A DNA stretch of 64,000 bases. Origin: Larus michahellis (lineage: Eukaryota; Chordata; Aves; Charadriiformes; Laridae). The notes below the pieces were generated by a model. That model did not search any database, was not told the origin of the DNA, and saw nothing but the letters and a program-made list of their open reading frames with translations. Location of the stretch: assembly GCF_964199755.1 (NCBI RefSeq), contig NC_133901.1:43493418-43557417 (forward strand), read 5' to 3'. The position numbers were made by a program, and so were the translations under genes. Shown here piece by piece: positions 1 through 12,200 of this stretch; within the stretch, counting starts at the first letter, position 1; every line of letters begins with the position of its first letter.

Positions 1-3000
1 AGAAGAAGGCACAGGGTGAGGCAGTAAATAGTGTCTGAAGAACTAGAGCGTAGCTGCAGGGTGTGGGCCAGATCAGAAATGTGGCTATGCGGGCACCACC
101 CAGCCCCTGCCTGCTCCCTTTTGCCCTGCTGGGAGTGCAGGGCACATGTGGATATTAAATATACCCCGGTTTAAAATCACTGCTCATCAATATCTATGGG
201 AATATATATATACAACCTGACAACAGATCTTGTTCTGAAAATACTGCTGGTCCAATTATTCTGCCCTTAAGGTCATTGCTTAGCCTGGAACAGGAAATGT
301 GACGCTCAGCATTAGTAATTTTTTTCTAATTTTATAATAAAAATTATCACTTGTGCCTATCTCATCCAGTTCCGTAAAATACCATTGGAATAGGTTAATA
401 AATGAAATGAAAGATTGGAAACTTCAGAAGACACGGGAAGTATTTCTCCATGGAGAAGGCAGGCAGGCAGGCTTCCCCGCTGCTGCAGGACATTGTGTTA
501 GCCTTGCTGCTTGCATGTAAAAGGCCTGTATAATTTTGTTATCGAGGCTAACCTCCATCATCATGCCCATGCTGAATAGCCCATGGCGCCAGCTGCACCA
601 GTGAGGAGCACAGTGACTTTGCCCACTACTCCTTTCTAATCAAATCTGCCGTTCGGGAGAAGTAATGTTGTAATTTTCACTGAGGTTGGGAAGCAATTTT
701 TTCATCTGCCCTTAACAGCAGCATCATGACAGGCCAGGAGGATTCAGGCCAATTCTGACCTTTCTCAGAGAGGTGAAGGACTGGAGTCGAGGTTCTGCCA
801 TGGGACCAGAGGTGGCTGACTGGTGGGTGGAGAGCATGTGGGGTCCGCACAGGCTGGAGATCCCTATAAGGCAGCAGCCCCGGGAAGGACTGCAAACTCT
901 ACAGTAGCTATTTTGTGTTGTGCTGTCCCTGTTTATTTTAAAGACGGATAATAAAGTAGGTGTGTTAATGAAATTGCCCTTTTACAGGAACTCTGATTCT
1001 ACCTCTGTCTTTTTTCTTATCTTCCAGAGGTTCTTCAGGGAAAAGAATTAGAATTTGAATTGCATTAAAAATCAACTTGGAAAAATTGTTTGGTACATGT
1101 GTTCAAAAATTAGTTATGGGAAAACACAGGTGTACATATTGCAATTTAAATGGCAAGGAAAAAATAAAGAATTACCTACTCCACATTTTAATATGGTGGT
1201 TACGAAAAAATGTATTGATTTTTTAGTAATTGAAAACATTATTTTTTAATAATTACTAATGAAGAATGATTAATAATGACTAATATCTGTCTTTTCTATG
1301 ATTCCTACATAGAAGATACACTTTATCTGCAAAGGCTCAAATATTTCTTTGTAGTACTGACATAACATGACTCTAGAATGACATAGATGAAAATAAAGGA
1401 ATAGTTTCTGATTCAGGGACTAGAAATACGAGTCCAACTTTCTAGTAACTTGTAATTATTCTTAACCTCCCAGTCCAAAGAAGCATTGTAGCCTAAGTTG
1501 GATCTTTCAGAACTGAATCCTATTTAGGTATATGCTCAAATAAGCATGTTAGAGTTGTTACTCATCCAAGGTTTCCACTTCCATTTGTGTTCTACATAGT
1601 GGTTCTTGTAGCTTGGCTTTACACAACTGTAACTTGAAATTCAATCTGGACGAAGCTTATTACACAAGCTGTCAGGTTTGTTTTGTGTTTTACATATTCT
1701 AGCAATTCCTTAAAAGCATTAGTAAACATCAGTAAAATCAGCTGCACTGAAACCTGGCTCTGAATTTTGTTTCTTTTAAACCAAGCTCATGCCAAAAGTA
1801 GCTTTATTGCTTTGGGAATACGATTTTGTAAGTGGTAAGCCCTCCCGATATTCTGAAAAAACAAACTAAATCTTGGGGTTTCTTTTTCTTTTTTTTTTTT
1901 TTTTGGTGTCTCAGCAAGTCCTGTAAGATAGTTAATACCAATTATTTCTCATGGTAGCTTGTGGCAGAAACTTTGCTCTCTTTCCACCCCCATCCTTCCA
2001 CTTCATGGACTACTGCAATATCTTGAAGGTCTCAAAATGCGATGGGCCATGACTGAGGCACTCTAGAGTCACTGCATCCTAGACACACACTGGCACCTTA
2101 TGGATCTTTGCATGCAAGGAAAAGATCCTTGCATTGACAAAATGTGCCCTCAGCTGCTGGGGCAGTGCTGGTGGCATGCTGAAGGCAGCCTGTGGGTGCC
2201 TGCACCGACAGGAGGCAGCTGATCCAGCTGCCTGCATGCTTTTGGCAAAGGGTTGTTGGAAGTCTCACCTTTCCTGCTGTCGCCTTGCACAGAGAAGCAG
2301 GGGAAGCTCTTGCTCCACTGGCTCCCACCACCTCTGGGGTCTTTCAGGGCGCCCAGTCTTTTGGTGCCATGTCTTTCCTCCATCCCCATGTGCTACCAGC
2401 TGGGGTGCATGCAGGCAACAAGTTGTGAGGCTTCCCACTAAATGGCTTTTAAATATTTTCTACGAAGAATGGCTTTAATGAAGATTTCTATGTTTAAATT
2501 TTTAACAGGAAAAGTCCAGCCTATAGGACTCTCTAGGGGAAAACTCCCTGTGCCTTTGGCTGGCAGTGCCCTGCCTCGGTTCCCCCCTGCTGCAGCTGGG
2601 AAGGTCTCTCAATTTCCATTAGCTTGCTTTTTTTTTTTTTTCCTTTATTTTCCCAATCCTTTTGCTTTAACGTTTGTGCCTCTTCTATGAAAAACTGTAA
2701 GAAAAAGTTTATTTTATTTCCTTTTCCATGGGTGTTAGGAAAACTCATTTTCTTATTAGAAGTAGAATAAAAGGACCATGCGATAATGGAGTCTGGCACC
2801 AGGCGTGTCTCGACAACCTGCATTTGGAAAGCTCATCTCTGGGGCTGAGTTCATATGTTCTCTCTTCTCACATTTAAGGAGTCCCATTTTGGACACTAGA
2901 AAAGGAGAGAATGAGAACTTACAAAAGTAATTATTTCCTTCTGGATTTGGCCTTTTGCAAATTGAGAGTAATGGTGAAATAGTCCTAGTGAAATCAGCTG

Positions 3001-5814
3001 CCTGTTGACCCTCCAGGAAACATCGTAAGTAGCTAAAAATGTATGAATGTAAAATTAAAGAAACTTGATATTATTTTAGTTTTAGCCAGAAAAAATACTT
3101 TCAGTACAAGAATAGTGAAAGAATCATGCTTCGTTTGCATGGCAAAAATGCCCTTCTCTGAGAGGTCCAACAGCAAGAGAGCAATTCAGTTGTTTTTCTG
3201 TAGAGCAGGCCATTCCTTTACCTTAAATATCTTTTTTGGCCTGATAAAATTTAATATAATAGCCATGTAGGTCCTAATTCAGTTAAATGTGTGTGTATGG
3301 AGTTCAGCATATGCTTAAGGATATAATTGCTAATTACAGCCCAGTGCTGGCAATTTGGTCCTATTAAGTCCAATCACTCTTATGCTCTGGCTTTCTCACC
3401 CTGAAAAACAAGACAGAAGCACCTCTTTTCCATACAGTGAAATATTAATATAGGGGATTTTAAATGGCTTCTGTAATCACTTTGGAACCAAAAGAGGTCA
3501 CTCTTGAAAACAAAACCCCCCCATCATTTAAAGATTACTAAAATCGTGATATCAAAAGCTTAAATTTTAAGACGTTCTAGATAGAGCATGGAACAATCCT
3601 TTTGATTATGCTGGCCAGTTTTTAGTGACATAATCATAAACTATTTCTCCATCTTTAGTCTTTGGGGACATTTATGGATTTAGATTTTTTGAAGATTTAT
3701 AAATCGGTCAAACATTTAGATCATTTTCACAGACAGAGCGAAAAATACATCTCTGACACAGTGGCTACCTTTCAACTAGATTTCAGGCTGGTGTTCATAA
3801 GGAATTTCTCAAACAAAAGGTCAAGAGGATTTTCTAGGATGGAGGGAAAATGTTTCCTCATTCTTGCAAATGGTTAAGTTATAATAGCTGATACATTCCA
3901 GAACAATAAACATGGCTTGTACCAGACTTCATGGCATACATCACTTAAAACTGGCAAAGTTTGACACAGACAAAAATATCTGAAAGTCTTATAAGGGAAA
4001 ATATGTATCAAGGCGTAAGTAAAAGAGGTGTTGGTACCTACTTCATCTGCAGTGCAAAAAGCACTGAGTCACTGGTGCTCATGAGTAGTCATTTTTTTGT
4101 AGGAATAAGAAAGCTGCACTGTGTAATAGCTTATTTTGTCCATATCATTAGAAAAAGCTCTTTAAAATAACCTAATAAAGGGATTTTTTTACTCCATTAA
4201 TTTTTTGCTACGGTTCTCCATGATCATAAAGCTGTCTTGGCGATTACCTCCTGCTTCAGTGAAAATGCAAGATCTGTACAAACACTGGCATTTTGTCTGG
4301 GAAAACTGATGCAGGTGCAAGGAAGTGTGGCAGGGTGGCTGCAGTAACTGTGAGAGAAGGTAAGGACATGCTCCTAATTTGACAGACCGGACAGCTGCAA
4401 TTGGAGCAAATGGTAGTTTGCTAATCTTTGAATACTGATATAACAACCTAGATTTCCTTGAATGTTAAGGATTAGATAAAACTCGCTGCAATTCTACTTC
4501 TTGAAATTGAATGCTGCTGTGAAATCCCTGATGATTTTGTTCCATCTTTTCTCTCATAATAATGAAAAAGTGCTGACATAAATCACTTCAGACTTTCCAT
4601 TTCCCCCTAATTCTGAAATGCAAGTGTAAAATCTTCTAGATATGTTTCTTTTCTTTTAAAATTATATCTGTATGCCATGGTTATGAAAGGAAAAAATTGA
4701 CCAGAATCCTTCCCCTCTCGATAACCTGCTGATGGCAGCGTGCTACCCTCTCGCCAAAATGAACCATGTGTTACATTGAAATGCCTTCAGCACAGACATC
4801 TCTGCAGTAGGTGGCTGCCTGCTTTCAGATTGCTGAGCCCCCGGGCTGTCCACCGGCTGCCCTCTGCCTGCCTGATCCCAGCTCCAGTGAGACCTCCTAG
4901 GCTGCTACTTCTTTCCTCCCTTGCTAGGTTAGGAACATAATTCAGGATGGTTTCCTCATTTCTATGGCCAGGGAGGGAGAACTAACAATGTCTGCCTTGA
5001 CATAAAATGTCATCCTCTGTCCTGAATGCTCGGCTATTGATAGACAGCTTCCTCAGAGTTTGCCCTTTCCTCCTTCACTGTCAGGCACTAACATTAAACT
5101 GCATCTTTTTTTCGCCTTTTCCCCCTAATGATCAAATTTTGAAATACAATAATCTTCCTATCTTGCTAGTCATTGACATTCAAACCTTTCAGACTCTCAT
5201 GCCTTTTCTCCTCTTATTGCATACTTTTAGACTACAGATTTCTGTAGTTGTCTCCTCCTTGCTGGGAAAGTAGCACCTCATAGGCCCCAAAACCACATTA
5301 GGGGATGAAAAGAGAGTTGCTCAGCATGGTTGCCTGGGAGGAAGAAAGAAAGGGGAGGAAGAAAGAAAGAGGAGGAAGAGTAAAATCTCTTTAAACTCTT
5401 GCTTCTCTCTCACATGTGGTGGTCATACCGTTTTCATCCATATGCCAATCAATAGCAAGCTGTTTTCTCATGCATGACATGTCTAGTTATCAATATGCTT
5501 TAAAGGCTAGTACTTTGTCACTGAGGGTTGCAAAGACTTCCAAATTTAAAAACTTGGTTAATTTTCAGGATATTGGTGAACATATTTGTGTTATTAGCAT
5601 CCAGAATGCCTGAAAAGTCCCATTTTTTCTCATTATCATAGCAATCTCTCACATTCTCATCAGTTCCTTCTTCCTTGGAAATATGGATAGTGGGTAATCA
5701 AATGTCAAGCTGAGGAATGCCACAACAAACACTTTCTCGGAAACTGTTAGGACATAACAAAAATATTGGGGATGATGCAACTGAGTCTGGAAGGAGTACC
5801 AGTTCCCGGGGAAT
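1..5814. other. Non-coding DNA left of the first CR1; possible RGR 3' end not recognised
   Basis: I see no convincing coding exon here. The remaining RGR exons should lie in this direction, but the opsin hallmarks after helix 3 (the LLGWG loop, a CWGPY-type helix 6, the retinal lysine helix, YALGNE) were not found by eye on the minus strand. The stretch holds poly-T runs near 1890-1905 and 2629-2641, a short GGCA repeat near 468-482 and a purine-rich repeat at 5338-5380. The short ORFs have no recognisable family features. Confidence 0.5.
5338..5380 (+). repeat. Purine-only GAAA/GGAGGAA repeat
   Basis: This imperfect microsatellite is made almost entirely of A and G, alternating GAAGAAAGAAAG and GGGGAGGAA blocks. 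It is a typical low-complexity tract with no gene content. Confidence 0.8.
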
Positions 5815-6503
5815 GAATCATAGAATCATAGGGTTGGAAGGGACCTCTGGAGATCATCTAGTCCAACCCCCCTGCCAGAGCAGGGTCACCTAGAGCAGGT
5901 TACACAGCAACGCATCCAGGCGGGTTTTGAATGTCTCCAGAGTTGGAGACTCCACCACCTCTCTGGGCAGCCTGTGCCAGGGCTCTGCCACCCTCAAAGT
6001 AAAGAGATTCCCCCTCATGTTTAGGTGGAACTTCCTATGCTCAAGTTTGTGCCCATTACCTCTTCTCCTGTCGCTGGGCACCACTGAAAAGAGCCTGGCC
6101 CCATCCTCCTGACACCCACCCTTTAAGTATTTATAAGTGTTGATAAGATCCCCCTTCAGCTGTCTTTTTTCCAGATTGAAGAGACCCAAATCCCTCAGTC
6201 TTTCTTCATAAGAGAGGTGTTTGAGTCCCCTAATCATCTTGGTAGCCCTTTGCTGCACCCTCTCCAGCAGTTCCCTGTCCTTCTTGAACCGGGGAGCCCA
6301 GAACTGGACACAGTACTCCAGGTGCGGCCTCACCAAGGCAGAGTAGAGAGGGAGGATCACCTCCCTCGACCTGCTGGCCACACTCTTCTTGATGCACCCC
6401 AGGATGCCATTGGCTTTTTTGGCCACAAGGGCACATTGCTGGCTCATGGTCATCCTGTTGTCCACCAGGACACCTAGGTCTCTTTCAGCTGAGCTGCTCT
6501 CTG
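5815..6503 (-). mobile_element. 5'-truncated CR1 LINE retrotransposon, 3' portion
   Basis: On the minus strand this is the 3' end of a chicken repeat 1 (CR1) non-LTR retrotransposon. The plus strand begins with the complement of the terminal CATAGAATCATAG repeat. The segment from about 6497 down to 5890 encodes an uninterrupted C-terminal part of the CR1 ORF2 reverse transcriptase, including [44 protein letters not shown] and [15 protein letters not shown]. The 5' end, with the reverse-transcriptase catalytic core and the endonuclease, is missing, as in most CR1 copies. No target-site duplication is evident, which is usual for CR1. It sits downstream of, or within, RGR in the same orientation. 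Confidence 0.95.
5890..6497 (-). pseudogene. CR1 ORF2 C-terminal fragment, open but truncated
   Basis: About 200 codons of the CR1 ORF2 C-terminus remain open, without frameshift or stop, ending LDALLCNLL then stop at 5890. The ATG-initiated ORF reaches 6570, but the residues before SESSSAERD do not look like CR1 and are flanking genomic sequence. The fragment lacks the endonuclease and the reverse-transcriptase catalytic part, so it cannot mobilise itself. An open frame suggests a fairly young insertion. Confidence 0.85.
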
Positions 6504-9164
6504 AAGATAAAGGGCTGTTCGCTTTGGTTTTTAGGCAAAGGTATTTTGTACTTTCTGTACAGGCATGCAACTTGCACCAGTGTCAACAGCAGTTTAATGT
6601 ATGGATTGAGAACACAGTATAGCCTGTAGGCTTGATATATCAGATCTATGAAATACGACTTAATCTTCCTGGCAGTCAGCATGTGAAGGATGAAACTAGA
6701 AGTGCCTGGTTTTACTGGAGTAGACCCAGAGCATGAGCTTTTAAAACCTTCTGGGTTTTTGCTTTTGTTTTGTTGTTCAAAATGTTCAGTAATAGCAGCA
6801 ATGTTTGGCTGTCAGTAAGTAACAATTTGAGCAAAGTAAAGACGCTCGTGCCCTTAGGGTCTCTCTGCCTTTGCTCTTAATGTGGTATGCTCTTGACTGG
6901 AGATGTGCATGACAAGAAAGCATTAAAGTCAATGTTGCAGAGAGTAAAAGGTCTTTCCACAGACATGCTTATTTTCAGGCTGTCTCTCTTGTAAAATACA
7001 GATGCTACTCTTCTAGCTCCAAACGCATTTCAGTGTCCAAAGGGTGTTGGAATGGATTTAGCTTACAGCCTGCATTGTTTGGGGCCTTTGTCTGGACATG
7101 AAAAAAAACTCCAACATTTCCTTGCCTGAGCTGAATTCTTGACAAAAGTTGAAGAACAAAACGTTAGCAACCTTTCCACCCTCAACCGGATCATCAGATT
7201 GAACATGTTTGCTGTGGGTTCTGGGGGTGTTTTACCACTTGCTGCTTTAATCATACAGAGGCTGTGCCTGAAAGGCTGTGTGGATGCTAATGGTGGAGGG
7301 GATTGAAGCACTGCAGCTCAGCGGTTTCTTCCCCAGCCAACTTTACACTTTCATTTAGAAAATATTTTGTGAAGTGGTCTGAGCAACCTGTGCTTTAGCA
7401 CAAGAAAAGGAGTGCTGCGTTTATCTGTCAACATTGCCAAAGAAACACAATTTTTTTTGGGAATGGTGCAGTCACGTGGGGTGCTCTGGACTCCTTAGTT
7501 TTCTGGAAAGGGCCTGGCTTTAGCAGGAAACACAAAAGCTACAGATCTGCATGGGAAGACCTCATCCATTTCTCCCAGGTGGCGGAGCTGCAACACAACT
7601 GCCAAAATGGCTAAACAGTGCAGATTAGGGCATTCCTAGCATTACGGAGTGCTAAAATGTCCTTTCAGAGCAAGTTTGTATTTCATATCATGTCTCTTTC
7701 CCTTTTCCTAGTGAGGGCCATGAGATTGTACGCCCTGTGTTCCTCACTGAGTTCATTCCTAATAACTTTTAAAAACGTTAGCTACATAGAAGTAAACTGG
7801 AGAGGGAAATGGGACTGACAGATACTAAATTGCTGTATTTACTATGAAAGTTGGTGTTTGGGGGGAGATTAGGCCCCACGAAAATATCCACGAAAGACAA
7901 AAGCAAATATCATCCCTATGTGCCCTATTCACAAGAAAGCAGGTTTTGCTAGTTCCAGTGCTCACAAGGCTGCTAGTTTGTTTTACAGCAGATGGTAATG
8001 CCCCTTGCTGTGCTTCCTGACTTCTGTGCTAGGAGAATACAGTTATTCCCCTGTTCTCTCATCTGCGGCGGTGGCTGGAGCGCACCTGGAGGCTCAGCAC
8101 ACATCCTAGCAGTCTCCACAGACACCAAATCCAACTCAGCACCCTAATTCAGCAGAAATTTCTACTCATGTTACATAAATGCACAAATCTAGTACCACCA
8201 AAGTTTGGGAAGTAGTTCTGTGATAAAAGACAGAGTGTCTCTGTCTCTATAAATCCATAAATTTGACAATCCTGTCAATCTCTCTTTCTCACCTAAATCA
8301 AAAATATGCTTTCATAAGTCCACAAAAGAGGAAATTTTTTTTTCCTGGGTTGATCTCCCTGTCTAATATTAGATTTCCATTAAATCCAGCTAAGGTGTGA
8401 GATAGTTAAAAACTGAATTGCAAGAAAAAACAAAAAGTGGCCTCAGTAAGAGATGAAAAAGACCATATTACTCCTCTTTTCAGCTTAAAAATAGCTCTGC
8501 TGCTTTTATTGAAACTTCCAGATAATTTGTTTCTTGCTTGGGTACAAATGTATCAAGTTCCAGTCTTCATGAGGGGGCCTGGAACATAGCACAAACCCTG
8601 CGAATGTCTCTTGTGCTCCAAAGTGCCTGTGTGTCACACAGCGCGGCTGCTGAGCTCTGTCTGCCTGATCCTGCGTCTGCAGAAGTGCTTTGCTGTGGGC
8701 TCTGTTCCAGCTGCCGTACCTGCAGAGACAGCTCTCTAGCTACACGAAATTTATCTGTAATTAGTAAACTCTGCATGGGCATGGAGATCTGTTAGGTACA
8801 CAGCAGGGTGTTGGATGGAAGCCCAAGGTGTATAGATTTTTCTTTAACATGAGGAGCTGGATTTTGTTAGGGACACTGAAGTTTACTTATGGAGAAGGTG
8901 AAAGCATGGCAAGAGGGTCAGGCCTTGGATGTGATCTGGAAGAGGAAATACCTCCTGAAGGTGGTTGGTTAGTGCCCCCTGTATGGGAGCAGGTCCTTTG
9001 GAGAGATTGTTTATATTTGCTCTGTCTCTAGTGTGTAAGATAAATAAGCTTACATATGAGATATGCAGATAATAAATATGTGTTTGCTTTGATTCTCTGA
9101 AATCTAAACAAGCTGCTTTATCGCAGGATCTGGGAAAGGTTTCTAGGTAAATTTTAGCCCTTAC
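6504..9164 (-). other. RGR: Sequence downstream of RGR exon 3, probably intron 3
   Basis: The donor at the end of exon 3 means this is intronic. No further RGR exon, repeat or RNA gene was recognised. One place near 7325-7340 encodes VGWG on the minus strand but lacks the rest of the helix-4 exon. Confidence 0.55.
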
Positions 9165-9286
9165 TTGTACAGTAGTGATGATACCGGTCCCAAGCGACCG
9201 CAGCACTGGAACTTATGCTGGCTAGTGCTGTCCAGAAGCCCTGGAATCCATGAATTTGACAGCCATCAGAGCCATAGGGCCAGTAT
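9165..9286 (-). CDS. RGR: RGR coding exon 3 (loop 1 and helix 3)
   Basis: The exon is flanked by the acceptor TTTTTTGTTGACAG and the donor GTAAGG. Its 122 bases encode residues 80-119 plus one base of the next codon. YWPYGSDGC carries the conserved helix-3 disulfide cysteine, GFQGFWTALASISSSAAVAW is helix 3, and DRYHHYC is the E/DRY-type motif. The exon ends in phase 1, so another coding exon must follow to the left. Confidence 0.95.
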
Positions 9287-12200
9287 CTGTCAACAAAAAA
9301 GGAATATGTTAAGAAAATGATAGAAAGAAGTGAAGATATGTTTGGAAATTGCATTAACGTAGAAGGCAAAATGATAGCCTGTGCACATGCTTTCTACGTC
9401 TGAGAAACATTGTGAAAGCTGTGGTTGCCTTTAGGTATTTGCTAGTATTTATCTTGCTGTGGTGTCTGATACAGTACAACAGCTATTTTTACTCTTAATA
9501 TGGAGAAGAAAATATAACCTGCATTTATGTGATGGAAAGTTGTTTTTTTTTATTTGAAATCTATATTTCATCCAATTATTCGTATCTTCAAAATTTGCAC
9601 CCACTGGGACCAGCTAATTTGTCAACATGTGAAAGTAAAAAATGTGTAATAACCTTTTGGAAAATCAGTGTTCACTGTGTAACAGAGTACAAAAGCTTTC
9701 AACAAACAAAAATACTCCTGATAACAAGACCGAGGCCTTAGTCTCAGCAAGACCTTGGTCTTTGCAAGACCAATTCTTTGCAGGCATAGAATGAAAAGAA
9801 CCATGAGATGATCTGATGTAGCAGACATCTGCTGACATGTGCCTTCAATGTCCTGGTGACCCATAGCAAGGAGCCGTGGCTTTTTTTCTCTCTGTATTCA
9901 TCTAACCTGACTCTTACGCTCATAAAGCTGGCTGTGAGGTGGAAATCTTCAGCAATCTCCTTTCTTATGTATTTACAGAACACAAGTTTAATTCCTTAGG
10001 AGACTACCCCTGGAAGTCCCTTTGAACGGCAGATAGCTGACTTCTTGGGAGGCTGGGAAACTTCTGCTCCCATTTAAAGGAAAATGTCCTGCAATTACTA
10101 AAACTAAGCTCATTTTGATGTATTTAGCTTTTCAGCTTCAGTTCAGTTAAGGCATCTTTATTGACTTCAGCGAGACTTAAGTGTCTGAAACAAAAGTGGC
10201 CTATAGAGGAGGTAAAATAGTGTTGAATAAGGCCTCATTGGAGCTTATTATTGACTTGCTAATTTGCAAATATTTTTTTATATCCACTAACAGAGGATAA
10301 AATAGTCACATTCTGGCTTGAAATGTATTTTTCTTCTCTATTAAAGGTATTTCCAGGGTTTAAAATTAGGCTACTTAGGTGGAATTATTCATGTGGTAGT
10401 TGGCTTTTTTTTTGAGTATGGTTTGCTTGTGATTTGTTTGTTGTAATTATGCGCTGAAATGCTCGATATTGTTTCTGTCCTCTGTTCCAATTAAATGATT
10501 GACAAGTGTGAAAACATGGAAAATCAAATGTGTCATAACTGATGTGAACTCCCTGCTAACGGATCTGCATTTCCATTTTTCACAAACTCCTCAAGTAAGT
10601 GCTTTAATGGAAAGGTACATAGCGAAAGACTTGCAGATAAATTTGGGGTCAATCTAGAGGTTTAGTCAAATGAAAACGTACTACTATTTTGATATTCAAG
10701 TAGCTTTTACTATAACCACTGGTAAAGCTGTCCAGTTAAATGTCTTCTATAGTCAGTCTTATAATCTGTCAGTGATTATACGCAGTAAAGTCTGCTTTTT
10801 TACTTGCCTGGTAGAACTATATAGAGTTTCAGTTTGCTGTTTCAGATTGAGAGAATGAGAAGGTTGGTTAGGTGGTGTGCTAGAAAGAGAGTCATTTAAT
10901 TAATTTGACCTCTTAGAATGTAAGCGGCTGGTTTTCATGTGGTTCTTCTGAACATCTTTTAGGAAAAAGAAGATATACCTTAGGAAGCTGGAAAAGGCAG
11001 CGATGAATGCGTTGATGCAGATCCCGCAGTCGGCTAGTGCAATGCTGAGAACCAGCAGATTGCTGGGTGTTCGGATTTCTTTGATTTTTCGGAAAGAAAT
11101 AATTGTCAAGCCATTCAGACAGAAACCAAGCAGGGCTGAAATACAGAATTGTTTGGGGTGATTCAACTGGAAATGGAAAATATCTACAATGATACTGCTG
11201 TGTTTTTTTAATGAGAGAACAATAATTACTGACGAAACATGCACAGGGAATATATCTGACGTGGTCACAGTCTGCACGCAAGTTACAAAAACTTTCAGGA
11301 GAGAAGTCATGGGTGACAGCTGAAGCCAATGCCCCAGACTATATCAGGGATAAGGCCAGTCATGCGGAGCAGAAATGGTTTAATCTTATTTGTAATTCTA
11401 CCTTTTGTTTTGAATAGAGAAACCTGATTGCCAGGCTCCATCCAGGGAAATGTGGGTCAGAGAGAGGGAGATTGAGAGGAGGCAGCTTCAGAGTGGCTGA
11501 CAGTCAGCACATGCTGCTGTTGGACCTGTCTCCAGGCCTGTCTTTGGTAGAGAAATGGGTTGTGTTTAATATCAATTGTAACATTCTTTTGTGTCTAAGC
11601 ATAGAAATCCCTCAGCAGTGTTTCAGTCAGCCTGCCTCCCTTTGGGCTCCTGTCTAAGGTTAACCTAGACAGTGCTTGAATCACACCAGCTCAATCTTAT
11701 TACTGTCCTTCGTCAATGGACTACACATGGAAAGGAATAATCTAATTATAAAAAGCAGTCACTCATAGATTTAAAAAAATAAGTTAATGTTGGTTTTCAA
11801 AGGGGAGCATCTAAGCAACCCCAGCTATTCACGCAGCACAGGGCTGTGCCACCCTGAAACCCATTCTTCACTGGTTTAAACTCAAGTTTTGTCCTTTAAT
11901 GTCCTTTTCAAGATGACCTGAATTATTCTAGCTCTGATGAGGCTCTGACTCAATATCCCACCTGTAAGTCTCAGTTAGATGAGAGGCAGTATGTCTTTTT
12001 CTTTGTGTTCTTCTTGGAAACAGAAATGATGTAGCACAGAAAAAAACCCATATCCCGTAATTCTGTAAAGTAGTGTAGTTACTTATGCTTATTGTCTTAA
12101 TTCTGCAGTTACATAAGATGGATGATTTTGTCTAGTCAGAAATCCTGCTTCTACCTTAATTGCATTAATGGCTGATGGCATAATCATAGTAACAGCTGAT

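Noticed and set aside
6217-6477. Plus-strand ORF of 86 codons
   Set aside because: Antisense to the CR1 ORF2 tail.
7320-7345. Minus-strand VGWG that could be the RGR LLGWG loop of exon 4
   Set aside because: The neighbouring residues do not fit the opsin exon, a stop follows soon, and no acceptor or donor in the right phase was found.
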